DNA of 64,000 nucleotides from Sphagnum compactum (Eukaryota > Bryophyta > Sphagnopsida > Sphagnales). The translations under genes and the position numbers were made by a program. The DNA is taken from assembly GCA_965153455.1 (NCBI GenBank), contig OZ234500.1, positions 17,049,579-17,113,578 on the forward strand, read 5' to 3'. Below the pieces are notes generated by a model, which worked only from the letters and a program-made list of their open reading frames with translations, did not search any database and was not told the DNA's origin. Positions 11,540 to 24,179 of the stretch are shown here, one piece after another (the first letter of the stretch is position 1; each line of letters begins with the position of its first letter).

Positions 11540-14149
11540 GGGGGTTTGAAACACTAGTACAAAATATGGATGCAAGTCACTAGTCCCCATTCACTAGACC
11601 AGTAAATTTATTGCTTTTTCATTGATCCCTGTTCATTACAATCAATGAATTCACTTAAAATCTAGTGAAATCATTTGACATAATGGGACACCTTTTGTTA
11701 TAGTGAGAACTTGATGTTCCCTTGTAGGCGGTTCATTTGTCTTCTTGGACATAGGTCTTTCCATTTTGTTCCTTGTTTTTCCCTTATTTGGGTGCTTTGG
11801 TCAATTTATGGTTGACAGAGTTTCATCAACCAAGTCCTGTTTTAGTCTGGGGCAAAAAGAATTGTTTGAGCAATTTAACTTTGTGCTTTCTCTGCACATT
11901 TCCAAGAATCTTGCAACCAGTTAGACACCAAAAGGGTTAAGGAGAGAAAAAGACAAAACGAGCATTGGGGTACTCTAGGCTGCAGACCTAGCAGGAAAAG
12001 AAAAAGATTTTCATGTAATGCATGATTTTCATGTAATGCGAGCTCTGGTCGATATTTCACTAACACCCCAATCCCTTCACATTTGGCAGCACACTAAACA
12101 CACCCCATCAAACTTCGTTGTTATTTGGTGGCCTTCAATACCGTCAAACCATTTTGAGCCTCTCATCTTCCATTGAGATGTTTCTTTTTCTCTGATTTTT
12201 TTGAAATTTTGAGATTTTTCAACTTAAGGACAAAGTAGAAAGACTAAGGGTTCTGATTGAGGTGCCCCTTGCCGAATTACAAGGAGCTTCCATATTGGGC
12301 CGAGTGGTGTGGATACAACTCACTTGCTGACCTTTTGTTTTTGCACCACCCACCCTGCTTTGTCCCCCTCATCCTGGCAACTCGTTTGGGGCTCAGCAAG
12401 GTTTTTGGTAAAGATGCCTCATTTTTATTGTTATTAATTTTGAGGCTTTTGAAAAGACAGGAGGAGTTGGAAGGCCTTCATGACAAATGGAAAAGGTTTC
12501 CAATTACAAATCCTGGAGTCGGTGTGGGATGGTTGGTTCATGGTTCACCCAAGAACACCTAAGAGAGAAAGAGAGTGAGTGGTAAAGTGGAGATGAAAAC
12601 AAGTTTCAAGGTGGGTGACAGATGTTTTTCCTTAATGAGGAAAAAGGCGTATTGAAGCAAGGAAGGTGCATTCAAAACCACTGATTTCATCCTATTCTTA
12701 TGTCTAGTCACAGAGAGGTAGATGATTTTGACCAACTCAACACTTGACACATAACTTGAAACATTTTCCTGCTAAGTTATGCGAGATGGCAAATATTGCC
12801 AACAAGCTCTGTCTGAGCTTGTAAGTGCGGAGTCATGCAGTTCTGCCAGTAGAACAAAGAAAACCAAGTTGTGCTGTCCCACACCAGTTTTGAAGCCCCC
12901 TTACCTGTCAAGGGAGAGTGACAATCCCTGCCATCAGCACAATTTCTGGCACAAAAGTTCTTTTCAAAAGTTTAATCTAAAATTAGAGTCAAACCCATCA
13001 AACCCTGTGGAAAAACAATGCGGTTCTGTACATTGTGCTACACTCGCACCTGGATAGTGGTTAGTTACTCCTTGGGCAGAACTTTCAAACAGGCTGCGAG
13101 GTACCTTAAGAATTTGTAATTTTGTCTCAACTGGTTCCTTGTCCATTTCAAATCAGGTCCATGTTTTGAGGCAGGTCATTAAATCAGCACAAAGTAGCAC
13201 AAAACTATTGCTTGCTTCTTTTTTTTTCTTGTCTGCATTTCACCACATCAATTTTTTTTTGAGAGAAGATGGATGATGCCCAGACACACTTTGGGAACAC
13301 ACTGTACACATTTTGGGCTTGTAATGGGCACCAGATGCCCATTACAAGCCCAAAATGTGCATAACAAAACCATAGTGTGTCCGGGCAGCTCCAATACATG
13401 TCTTGGCACCACTACACACATCTTGGCCAGGCAAATGGGCGACCGGGGGAAAAAAAGCAGGCGGTACTTTCATATTGCCTGCAGTAAGGACCTGTAGACA
13501 ATTTAAGGTCCTCCTTGTTTTCTGTAAGGGGCTTTTCTGTGTTTGAAGCACAGTGAACACAACTTAGACAGGAACTCTTGCCTCACTTCAGTGTGCCTAG
13601 AAACAGAGGAACCATCTCTGAGACTACACTTCCGCTAATGCAAAGTCAGGGTCACGTTTACAAAGTGCAGGGTAACACCTGGGGGTGAGGCCTAGGGGTG
13701 CATGAAGCGAGGGCCAACTGCAAGCCCAATTTTGTATCGCAGCATAAAAATGGATGCAACCTTAATTAGAGTGTGGTTTACAATTTTCTGTGAAGCTTGC
13801 TGTGAAAACAGAACAGCTGCCTGTAAGGCCAAGGAATAATTGCACACTATAGTGTACCCTCCAGTCATGCTGCACAAATGCTAAGAGGTTTTTACACAAG
13901 GGAAAGAAGTCATTCATTCAGTAGAACGTCTTCCTCGTAATGTATGGCAAAGAGCATCCCATGCAACTGAAGATCTTTTGTTTGCTGAAACCAAGGAATT
14001 CACATCATGCATGCAATATGTACATGAATGCCACGACTAGTCCATATATTGGCAAGCCTCAGAATGTTCACCCCAGCTTCTATTGCACCTATCCATCCCC
14101 AACATGCTCCTATGTTTCTGTCTGTTGCCCCAAAGTGTTTTTTGTTTTT
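11540..14149. other. Intergenic, hairpin only
   Basis: Apart from the hairpin at 13277-13387, no exon chain or known domain was found. Many short ORFs overlap on opposite strands, typical of non-coding sequence of moderate GC content. Confidence 0.4.
13277..13387. repeat. Hairpin with a perfect 24-bp stem and 5-nt loop
   Basis: Positions 13307-13330 and 13336-13359 are exact reverse complements around the loop CCAGA. Outer arms (GATGCCCAGACACACT near 13275-13290 and AGTGTGTCCGGGCAGC near 13374-13389) extend the foldback to about 110 bp. It could be a MITE core or a small-RNA precursor. Confidence 0.7.
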
Positions 14150-14390
14150 CAAATTTTTTTTGGTAAGAAAATTTAACCAATTTTGGCTATAAACTGGATG
14201 TGAAAGGCAAAAAAATCGAAGAATCCTTCTTCTTTTTGGGTTATCTGCTTGAACCTACTACAGAAATCTGCTGACTTATTTTTTTGCTTGTTCATAGATC
14301 TGACCAGTTTGGGCCATTTCTTTATTAAAAAAATGTTTGAATTAGTCAAAATCAGTTTTTTCAGGTTAAAAAATAGCAATAGTTAGTCTG
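14150..14390 (+). repeat. Dispersed TTTGGCT-containing repeat, copy 2
   Basis: AAAATTTAACCAATTTTGGC, ATCCTTCTTCTTTTTGG and ATCTGCTTGAAC correspond in order to parts of 15428-15520. No ORF of interest. Confidence 0.5.
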
Positions 14391-15399
14391 GAAAATAAAA
14401 TCACTCAGCTTGCAACTTTGTGCCTCATTCATTCGTAGGCTCACTTGGTATGCCCAATTATATGCATGGGGTATGTCTTCATGCATCATCTTTTCTTTTG
14501 TGCCCATCCAGAGAGTGGTGGTTCAAACTTCAAACAAATTATCAATGAAGAGGTCAAGACTTAAACGAAAGGAAACCAAATAAATGATGTAAACCTGAAA
14601 CACTTCATTCCAAGAAATAGGAGGTAACAAAAAGAAGAGGAAGAAAAATGTGGAGAACAAACACACATCCAAAAACTAATCAATAAGTTTTATATCTCAA
14701 TAATCTAAAAGAGCTAAAATAAAACTCATCCAAAAGGGAAGTTCCAAATCTGGGTGATGTATAGCGAAAATAGAAACTCATCCAGTCTAACTTTCCCTAC
14801 TTTAGACCAACCCTAGGTCTTCCACCTCCTCCTCAAATTCTCACTAATCTGCACCCAAAAAACAAAACTAGCCTACTTATTACATCTACAATACCATCGA
14901 TAAAATAATTGCTAAAAGGCGACTTCATAACTCACAATCCCATAAATTATCCCAACAGAAGAAGCAAACCCTACTTAACTTACTCCCCGTTCTAACCCTA
15001 CACCATCTCGAAATATCCTTTGGGAATCATCTTACTAGGTGACCTACTTACAAGTCACTTGCCCCTAAAATATCCCATCCGGATGGATGGAGGACCATAA
15101 AGGAAGTCCAGCCCCCAAAACAAACAAACAAACACCGCACTGGGTCACCAACGACACCTGGCCCTCACGTTAAGTAGTACCGGTACTTAGCTATGACATG
15201 TCGATTGTCACCTGAAAAATCCACTTCACGGTACACCTTTTCACACTAGTTCCTAGGACCTTTTCCGGGGCCTTTTCCATGTTGTTCCGACACACCCAAG
15301 TGGGCAGGCACGTAGAACTGCATGAAGGTTATAGGTTTCTAGGATCGCTGGTAGGTAGTAGGTTCCTAGCATTGTTTTTTTTTGGTTAATTTTGTGATG

Positions 15400-15600
15400 C
15401 AGCCAAATTGGCGATCATCCATAGGAAAATTTAGCCAAACTTGGCTACAAGAAAAATATGAAAGTAATTAAAAAAATATCCTTCTATTTTTTTGGCTACC
15501 CTATTTGAGCAATGTTTAGAAATCTAGCCACTTTTCTTAAAATTTGGACGAATTATGGCTATTGAAAATCTCAAAATGCACTCGATGTTAGCACCTTTAA
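15400..15600 (+). repeat. Dispersed TTTGGCT-containing repeat, copy 3, ahead of the GH32 gene
   Basis: ATCCATAGGAAAATTTAGCC, CTTGGCTACAAG and TATCCTTCTATTTTTTTGGC match the copies at 10900 and 14150. Part of it, inverted, matches 44463-44486. It sits directly upstream of the GH32 TATA candidate. Confidence 0.5.
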
Positions 15601-15619
15601 TTTTTAATTTCTCTTATTT

Positions 15620-15635
15620 GGCTATATATATAGCC
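15620..15635 (+). promoter_or_regulatory. Palindromic TATA-box candidate upstream of the GH32 gene
   Basis: GGCTATATATATAGCC is a perfect 16-bp palindrome with a TATATATA core, 343 bp upstream of the chosen ATG and just before the sequence becomes GC-rich, as expected near a transcription start. The 5' leader would be roughly 300 nt. Its TGGC..GCCA framing recurs in the tandem array upstream of the gene at 45475, so it may instead be part of a dispersed repeat. Confidence 0.45.
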
Positions 15636-15977
15636 AGCAAAAAACAGGCTGGTATAGGGTGCTACTCCGTCCTGTGCTGCTTTCGCCGTTGCTTGCGGGC
15701 ACCAAGCTCATAAGGTGGCCGAGCGACTGACATTCTGTAGCAATCGCTCGTTCGCATTTGAAGCTTCTTGCGCTTGTTAGCAGCGCATCGAGGCGTTGCA
15801 GCGAGCTTTGTCAAATCTCCATAGCTTCGTGTATCTCTGTTGCAATTTTTGTTTTATATTTTTCGTTTGAATTTTGTTCTGGTTCTGGGTTATTTGAAGT
15901 CTAGTTGTCGAGTTGGGAGCGGTTGGGGGAGGAGAGAGAGTCGTGAGCAGAGAGCGATAGTTGTGCTGCGATTAGTT

Positions 15978-18900
15978 ATGGCTGGTGCGGTGCTGGTGCA
16001 TGATATGGAGGAGCGGAACTTAGCTGCTGCTGGAGGTGTTGTATTCAGTGTGAACGAGCATTGTTATGCGGCATTGGCTGATGGACCGGACGTGGAGGCG
16101 AACGGTACTACTGTGGCGGGAAGCTATGTTCAACGGGAAGTACTTGGGTCGGATGAGAAGACTGAAAGGGGACCGGTTGCTGTGATCGGGAAAAATGGGA
16201 GAAGGCTGTTGCTGTTGCTGTCGCTTGGCTGGATGACTGCGCTTATGTTGGTGGCAATGAGGAGCTTCGTCTGGGAGGAAGTCTGGAGGAGAAGCGGCGG
16301 CGGCGGCAATGCTATTGCGTTGAAGGATCCGCCTCTTGGTCCTGGAGACCCTGGGGTACCAATTCCTTACCCCAAGGCATTGACGGCATACCATTGCAGG
16401 CCGGCAAAGAACTGGATCAGTGGTAAGCAATTCTCCACCGCTGTAGCAGCAGCTTCTTGTGTACATTGTGATAGAGAATGAAGAGCAGATCATGAATATG
16501 TTGTCAACAATTGAGTACGAGAGCTGGAGGCAAAGCAATTGGCTAATCGTGTGTTTGTGTGTCTGTGTGTGTGCTGTGATTTGGACGTCGCGCTTTCTCA
16601 TCAGATCCTTGTGGTACGCGCTTCCCCTTTGCACTCTGATGCTACTTTGTTCAGCCAGCTTCTTCACAAGACAGCATTTCGTGATCAGTCTTTCTGCTTG
16701 CTTACTAGTGTATGACTTGTTTTGCTAACAAGACAGGTTTTCACATCTGGCTGCCTGCAGGTCCCATGTACTATAAAGGCTACTATCACATCTTCTACCA
16801 GTACAATCCTGGGAAGGCAGTTTGGGGCAACATCACATGGGGACATGGTGTGTCCAAAGATCTTGTTCAATGGACTTTCATCCACACTGCTCTGCAACCA
16901 AACCAGTGGTATGACATCAAGGGAACTTGGTCAGGCTCTGTCACCATGCGCCCAGATGGTCTTCCTCTAATCTATTACACAGGTTAGCTTGACATACAGC
17001 ATGATTTTGTCTGAGTGCACATATTGTCTCTAAAGCTGCAGCATACAAGAAATTTAGGAGGCATGCATTCAACTGATTTCATGAGTTATATTAAAGATTG
17101 AGGTGTACTTGCAGAGACTTTGCAACTGTTTTTCAGTACCCTGTTTTCTGGAATTCTGTGTGTGAGCAGGTTCTTCTGCTGCAAATGAGCAGATGGCAAG
17201 CTTGGCAGAGCCAAAAGATCCTTCTGATCCTTTGCTGAGGGAGTGGGTGAAGTATGAAAGGAATCCTATATTGAGACCACCACCTCCAATTCTAATCACG
17301 GATTTCAGAGATCCAACTACTGCATGGAAAGGACCTGATGGAGTATATCGGCTGGCAATTGGATCCAAAATTGGAAGATCTGGAGTGGCTCTGCTGTATA
17401 AGAGTACTGACCTTTACAATTGGATCTACCAAGGTGAAGATCACCTTCTTCATGCAGTTGCTGGCACAGGAATGTGGGAATGTGTGGATTTCTACCCTGT
17501 TGGACCTCTTGGTGAACCAGCACTTGACATCTCAGTCAGTGGTCCTGGTATCAAGCATGTCATGAAAGTCAGCTTGGATGATGAGCGCCACGACTGGTAT
17601 GCCTTGGGCCACTATGACACAGACAGAGATATCTTCACTCCAGACAACCCTATCCTTGACGTAGGTATTGGACTGCGCTACAACTATGGGAAGTTCTATG
17701 CATCAAAGAGTTTCATTGACCCAGTCAAGCAGCGGCGAATCATATGGGGTTTTGTTAATGAATCTGATCCTGAAGTTTATGATGTTGAAAAAGGATGGAA
17801 CACTGTGATGGTAAGCTTTTAGTGGTCTAGACTCTGGTGTAGTCCATATTTTGGGATCCCTTTGATTTGTAGTATTGGCATAGTAGTTTTAGATTGCTAT
17901 CCCATGCTAAAAGATTGAGGAAACTTGTTGTTACCTGTGACTGACTTGATGTATCTGTGAATACTGGCAGGGAATCCCAAGAACAGTGTGGTATGATAAC
18001 TACACAAATGCAAATATCATCCAACTACCAGTTGATGAAATCAATCAGTTGCGGGGTAGTAAAGTGTCTAAGAAAAATGTACATTTGGCTCCAAGGGCGA
18101 TAGTGGCTTTTGAAGAGGCTGCTGGTGATCAGGTAATCCTCAACTGGTTGATAATTGGCAGTAAGGGTAACCATGGTTGCATTTTTGGTTTTATAATGCC
18201 CTGGATAGATTTATGTCTAATCTCTTGTACAGATTTTTTTCTATTTAAAAGTTTTATTATGTATAATTTTCTCTGATGTTGATAATTTGGTGCTTTGAAC
18301 TATGCAGTTGGACATAGAGGTGGTCTTTGATTACCCAAATGTGAGTAGAGTGGGTGACAAGGAGAGAAATCGGGATGACCATTTTGACTGTGGACAAGGG
18401 GGTGCACAAGCACAAGGAGTCTTTGGACCTTTTGGGCTACTGCTTTTAGCAGACAAGCAACTTCAAGAGTTATCTGCAGTGTTCTTTTACATTTCACATG
18501 TGAAAAATGTAGGTTGGACAACACGATTTTGTGTCGACCCAAAAAGGTATGCAATCTCAATTCATGCATGAGTATGAGAGAAGCATTATTGTGAGATGCT
18601 GTAGATGACAATAATATGATGTATCTGACTTGGAAGACTATAATAAACCTTTCCAGTTATGATAGAAGAGTTATTGTGACATGCTGCAGATGACAAGAAG
18701 ACAGCTTATCTGACTTGGAGGAATATATGTGTGTGCAGAGCTTCACTAGCTAAAGGCATTGACACCACCATTTATGGAAGTTTTGTCAATGTTCTTGAAA
18801 CAGAAGATTTTCTGTCTGCCCGAATATTTGTAAGTTCTACGCTCTCCAGATCTTTCCACATTCCAAGTAAAATTTGGAACATGAATTCTTCAATGCTATG

Positions 18901-19148
18901 TGGCAAATCGGGGAAATTGGCAATGTAGACTGCCTCTGAATTGCAAATTTGGAATGCCACAGGTTGACAAAACTGTTATTGAGACATTTGTACAAGGTGG
19001 GCGGATGACCGCCAACATGCGATCTTATCCTACATTGGCATATGGATCAAATGCCCATATGTATTTCTTCAACAATGGGAGCTTGCCTATCAATGTACGC
19101 AGTATTGATGTTTGGCAAATGCAATCTGCCAATCTGGTCACTGTTTGA
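15978..19148 (+). CDS. Vacuolar-type acid invertase / GH32 fructosyltransferase-like protein
   Basis: GH32 beta-fructofuranosidase that should hydrolyse sucrose, or transfer its fructosyl unit, in the vacuole. Exons: 15978-16422, 16605-16613, 16761-16982, 17170-17810, 17971-18132, 18308-18546, 18739-18829, 18963-19148. Phases agree throughout and give 664 aa, usual for vacuolar invertases. Seen: a polar N-terminus, a hydrophobic segment at about residues 77-95 (type II anchor typical of vacuolar forms), WISDPCG at 146-152 (family norm WMNDPNG; nucleophile Asp149 kept), [12 protein letters not shown] near 271-278, and WECVD at 328-332 with acid/base Glu329. Val rather than Pro in WECVD is the vacuolar signature. 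The C-terminal beta-sandwich motif [10 protein letters not shown] is present. The start was chosen at the ATG beginning MAGAVLVHD; the frame is open 46 codons upstream, so an earlier start is not excluded. The odd point is two Asn losses in the sucrose-binding box, a position that differs between invertases and fructosyltransferases, so transferase activity is possible. Family assignment is certain; the precise activity is not. Confidence 0.93.
16605..16613 (+). other. 9-nt mini-exon of the GH32 gene
   Basis: The intron between the exons ending ..NWIS and beginning GPMYYKG contains cag|ATCCTTGTG|gtacgc. Exon 1 leaves one G and the next exon begins GT, so these nine bases encode Asp-Pro-Cys in frame. 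Plant invertases typically have a 9-nt exon here encoding Asp-Pro-Asn. Length, phase and both splice sites fit. Skipping it would remove the catalytic Asp nucleophile while keeping the frame. Confidence 0.9.
18569..18728 (+). repeat. Imperfect ~80-bp tandem duplication in intron 6 of the GH32 gene
   Basis: Two adjacent blocks share a GAAG.RTTATTGTGA.ATGCTG.AGATGACAA core and both end in a TATCTGACTTGGA stretch. They lie wholly within the intron, so they do not affect the protein. This is a simple local duplication. Confidence 0.6.
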
Positions 19149-19571
19149 TCTGGTTAATCAATTTGCTCAAATCAGGCAAGTATTCTACAGCAAGGTCAAC
19201 TTTTTTTGCAACAAATGAGACAACAAATTTTCCTTCTGATGTTATGTCTGCAACAAATGTTCAGGAGACAAATTTTGCTAGTACAAAACTCTCACTTTCA
19301 CATTCCAGGACAGTGACAACCATTAGCACTCTGACTCCAAATGTGGTTATGTTGTTATGCATTCAAATACATATATGACAGTGGGAGATTTGGCAGAGGA
19401 TTGACAAAGGGCTATCTAGTGATGGATGGTTGTGACAGAAGATGAATTGGAAATAGATTGAAAAGGATGTATTTACAGGATTTTCAAAGCAGTTATTGTA
19501 AATGTCCATAAATTGGAGTAAGAATTGGCAGTAACAAAAGCCCAGCCACAGTTGTATATGTAAAACATGCC

Positions 19572-19577
19572 AATAAA
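19572..19577 (+). other. Polyadenylation signal candidate of the GH32 gene
   Basis: AATAAA lies 424 bp after the stop codon in an AT-rich 3' region; another A/T-rich AATAAA-like site follows near 19659. Which is used cannot be told from sequence. Confidence 0.35.
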
Positions 19578-19700
19578 TTATCTTTCTAACATTTGTCGAA
19601 TTACAATTCATATTTTTCTCCTCTGTAATTTCCTGTATGTTGTCAATATTATCATACAAAATAAATTATTTCTTCATCAAACAAACTAATGATGAACGCA

Positions 19701-19790
19701 TTGAAAAATAAAGTGACCTAGCAAATAGTGTTTTCTGTTCTTTATGTGCACAAAACTTCATTGAGAAATAAAGAGACCTAACAAATAGTG
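19701..19790 (+). repeat. 60-bp spaced direct repeat
   Basis: TTGAAAAATAAAGTGACCTA and its variant TTGAGAAATAAAGAGACCTA start 60 bp apart, each followed by CAAATAGTG, downstream of the GH32 gene. Confidence 0.7.
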
Positions 19791-19799
19791 AAACAAATG

Positions 19800-21739
19800 G
19801 AGAAAGCAATGAATCAAACCACAAGACTATCTACATCTCATACTTACTTACACTGCAGGCGTTTGAAATCACAGCTCTCATTCCCCTCCACTCGCTCCTC
19901 ATCCAAGAAATTTGACCTTCACTCTTTGCAAGAAGACTGCTTGGAGTAAAGTTCAACCCAAAACTCAAAAACCTGTTTTTGAAGTACAGAACTTTCTTTA
20001 TATACTATCGTCCTCTTTAAAAGGCGGTGTGCACTCGCAATTGGCACATTCATACATGTTGAAGTAACAAATATATCCATCACCTCAAAGCCCAAAAAAA
20101 ATCTGATATAAATAGAATTAAACAAAAAAATTTACTGCACAGGATTGGCAGCTTGACAGTTTGAAACTGAGAACAGGGGTACTGTATATAATATAAATCA
20201 AGTAGTTAGCACCGGGGCTTTTTTTCCAACTTCCTCAAGTGGTTCCATTGGCGAGGATCCCCAGCATTAGTTACCATTACATGGCGACTGTCCTAGTAGT
20301 TAGGTTGTAGTGCTGCTACAAGTGGCGACCTAAGAAGTGCCTAGGTCTAGATGTGGCTAGGTTTAATAAATTTTCTTTCGAAAAATGGCGGAAAACATAC
20401 CTAAACAGCAATAATTTTTCGTGTTTTTTTTTTCCCATTTTCTGAAAAACTTTCGCCAGATTGTGAAATTTCGCCACAGAAAAAAGAATACTGGTTAGCA
20501 GGGATTATTCCTGATACATTCTTAAACCAAAAGACAGGTGTGTGTAAAGGATGGAACAGGCCCATGCTATCAAGACATTTGCATCTTCACAGAATTGGTA
20601 ATGAGCAATGCTTCTCTACACCTGTGAGGTCAGAAATTTTGCCACAAAGGCAATACTCTGACAACAATAGATTTCCAATCTCTGTGTGTTTTTTAGCCAT
20701 AAAGTTAACGATCCTTCCTTAAAGTCTCCAGCTAGAAAAATCATGGCTTTATGTGGTAGAATCTGCTCGAATCGCCAAGTTAATTATCAAGGTAATGTTT
20801 CATTCTGCATACTTGTTATTAGCTAGAAAAGCTTGCAGTACATAAACGAGGAAAGAACTGTACAATAATACATGCACGTTTTGGTGCCATTCCTGTCCTA
20901 TTTCCCTTTGTGAAGGTGTTAAATCAGCCAAGGGTCCTAAATGGAGGCAGTACATATATGTGAAGGACATCTTGTAGTGTGCAAGAAGCTAGGATGTCCA
21001 ATGTAACGCCAGAGACACAAGCTGCCATCAAAATATGACATGATTTTAAAGTAAGGGCAGGGTCTATGTTTAGACCCTTCCGAGAATTTTTGAATTCATC
21101 CACTTGGCCTAATGACCGCGGGATAGACATCTCAACTCCTGGAAGGGTCTAAAGATAGCTTAGTCTACATTTTTGTGTAACAAAGAGGATAGACAAGTGG
21201 CTATAGAAAATGTACAGTTATTGTATAGGAGGAAACCCTTCGAGGACTTGAGGTGCCTCACGAAATGTTCCTACTTATCACAAAGGTGCTAAAGAAATCT
21301 GTACTAAAATTTAAAAAAGTGCCTCATTGTCTCTAAAATAATCTTGGGTTCCTAGTACTATCAAATAGAATACATAAGGTTAAGCCTAGATTCATGGCAT
21401 CTGATAATACCCCAAATCATTTTGAAGTTGAAAATTTCAGAACCAGGGGAAGTTGAAAAGTCAAACATGGCCAAGATATCATTTAGAACATATAAATGGG
21501 CTCAATAAGAAAACATTCGAAAAATAGAGTGTCTTTAACACTATAGGCATATAAATCAGTACGAGTATCTTGACCAATTTATTGGTAATAATTATATCCT
21601 TATAACCAACTAAAAAAGTGCTCAAACAACTCAAAAATCCACCTATGTTACATAATATTGCCACTGATCCCCCTACAATACCTAGTTGAGCACCACATTA
21701 TTGGGGAGTTGGTGTTACCCTAGGGCTACAGAGGCTACA
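19800..21739. other. Intergenic, no gene seen
   Basis: Downstream flank of the GH32 gene. No ORF with protein character; 20960-21170 has an unremarkable short minus-strand ORF. Confidence 0.4.
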
Positions 21740-21905
21740 AAACTTGGTATATAGCAGGTATAAACCTGGTATTGATATGGGTATAAGGTAGGCATATACC
21801 TGGTATGACCTCACATCCCATATTAAACTGGTACTGGTATAAGGCTGATATTTTCTCATGTCATACCCAGCAGGTATGTTCTTCAATACCAATACTCATA
21901 CCAGT
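21740..21905 (+). repeat. GGTATAAACCTGGTAT motif field
   Basis: Irregular repetition of GGTAT, ACCTGGTAT and TACCAG in both orientations over about 165 bp. Non-coding. Confidence 0.55.
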
Positions 21906-22916
21906 ACTCCCCACCCAAAATATTTGTGTCATATTCTTTTTGCAACATTTGAATTCTGTGAACTCAGGTACTTGAGTAATTCTTCAAATGTCTTCTTACT
22001 ATCTACCTTGTTATTCATAAATATGGTCGTTTTGGCAATTGATGATGAATGTCTAAACTTACTTGTAAATCAAATAAACATCTTTAACTATATTTTCAAA
22101 TGCCTTGTTTTATAAATGTCTTCAAGATTTTTTGAGTGCCTGTAGTTTGTAAATGTTATAAATTGTATCTCCAAGTAATAACAAATATGAACATACCTAG
22201 GAATTCAGTGTATAGACGCCTTGGAGTTCGTGACAAGTAACTTAGTAAAGGTGATCATAGACTCACTCAATATAGTATTTAAGAGCATCTCCATCATAGG
22301 CAGCAAATTTCCTTTTTATATTCGTTTAGTTTATTGATCAATACCATTTGATCCCACTCATCAATCTCTAAAAGTACAATTTCAAAATTGGTGTATCATT
22401 TAATTTATTATTCTACACTCAAGCTAATTAAAAATCCTGACAAATCCAAAAATATATTTAACCTTTTCAAACTAACAGGGCCCCTTTCACATAGGAGATT
22501 GTCAAAGCTGAGACGCTCTTCCGTTAGGTGGGTAACATGTTTAGTATCACTGCAAGAGAATGCATTTTATCAATTTTTTTCACACAAAAGATTGCTACTA
22601 ATGCATGGGAGATAAACTTTGTGGTTTCATCCGTTACAATATGCAGTCTATGATGTTTTATATTGTAACATATACTACATTAAAGTTATAATTTGACATT
22701 AAGTTATGACACAGATCACAAATTTGTATATTATTTATCCCTCTAAATGGGCTAAACATGGTAAAATTTTCAGCTTTCTCCAACTTGGGAATGCTCTATT
22801 TCTGTTGTCAGTGGTTACCAGTATTAGGTTAAAGTGATGCAAAACCAATATATATTACAAGGTTACCATGAGTGCCCACTAGGCCACTATTTGTGCTTTC
22901 CCTGCCCAAATAGTTG

Positions 22917-23180
22917 GGGTTTTTATGCAAAAAATTCCAAAACCCACTCACTATTTAAGTGGGTTTTCACTATTTTCTGGGGTTCCCCGCCCACCCCAAC
23001 CCCCAGATCTGGAGACACCCACCAGACTCAAAAATGCCAATCAAATGGTTAGGGTTTTTATGCAAAAAATTCCAAAACCCACTCACTATTTAAGTGGGTT
23101 TTCACTAATACTGGGGTGCCCCGCCCACCCCAACCCCCAGATCTGGAGACACCCACCAGACTCACAAATGCCAATCACTT
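22917..23180 (+). repeat. 135-bp tandem duplication
   Basis: GGTTTTTATGCAAAAAATTC through CCAGACTCA.AAATGCCAAT occurs twice, 135 bp apart, nearly identical and therefore recent. Each unit contains the small inverted repeat ACCCACT..AGTGGGT. Open frames across it are repeat artefacts. Confidence 0.9.
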
Positions 23181-24179
23181 TACCTCCAAAACCAGTTGTA
23201 ATAAGTGCAAACATATTCTGACTTAGTCCAGGTCGCATTAACTCTCTTCACCTGAAACCTGCCGGGTGTGGGTTCTTTCAAAGTGTGTTGAGAAATAGTG
23301 AGGTGAACATAAAAAAAGCTTCACTCATTATTTGACCAAATGAATTGCAGTTGGATAGTGGGTGGGCGGAATACATGGAAACTAAGCCTTACTGAACCCT
23401 ACAGCTTCACAGACTTTGAATCTCAGGACCACTGTTTATAAGCATTGACAGAAGAGGTCCAAGGACTCGATGTTGGATATTAACTTACCCAAAATTAAGA
23501 ATCTGCAGCGCAGACATGAATAGGCTCCCGGTAGCCCCCAGGCATCCTTCTGCTGATTCCTGCGGCGAAATGTTCCTACCATCCTCCTCCTTTGAGATTC
23601 AATCCCCCGCCCCACCCCCTCCTCAGGAGCAATTCGTTCAGTGAGTCTCATAATCAAACGCCTGAAGTCTTGCCTATGAACTGGAGCTATCAATAAATGA
23701 CCTCAGTGATCAAATTCCTCATCGCAGTTGATGATACAGCACCTACATAGCTAACGGGAAAACCCCCCACATGATCAGAAGCTAGTGCAACTAAAATGTT
23801 CTTACAATGACCCTCCATGAGGCAGCAGCTAGCTCTTGCAAATTCTGGCGCTAGTAGTACTACTTCACCAACACAAAGCAAAGATCAGGCGTCGTGTATA
23901 ACTATGTAGAGCATCTGTTTGTGAGGTCAAGCTGCAAAGGAATGTGCAGAAGACCACTGGTATTTGGGCAGCTGGAAACGCGGGCACTGCACGTTACCCA
24001 TCAGGATATACATTAAGCTGATGGGCAAACGCATCCACGCAAGGCCAAGTATAACTGGTGGCATGTGATTGGAGAGACACAAGGCTACTGGAAGTGCACT
24101 TTTGCCGCCCCTTAAGAAAAAACGGTGGCAGCGTCTGCAGCCCTGTGCAACATGTTCACCAGCTAGTTCCTATGTCACA

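Noticed and set aside
16020-16667. 215-codon minus-strand ORF opposite the first GH32 exon
   Set aside because: Shadow of the GC-rich coding exon; no signature of its own.
23436-23881. Two abutting minus-strand ORFs (63 and 85 codons) in a GC-richer patch
   Set aside because: They share a boundary in different frames, have no recognisable domain, and the patch has equally long opposing ORFs nearby; no splice chain could be built.
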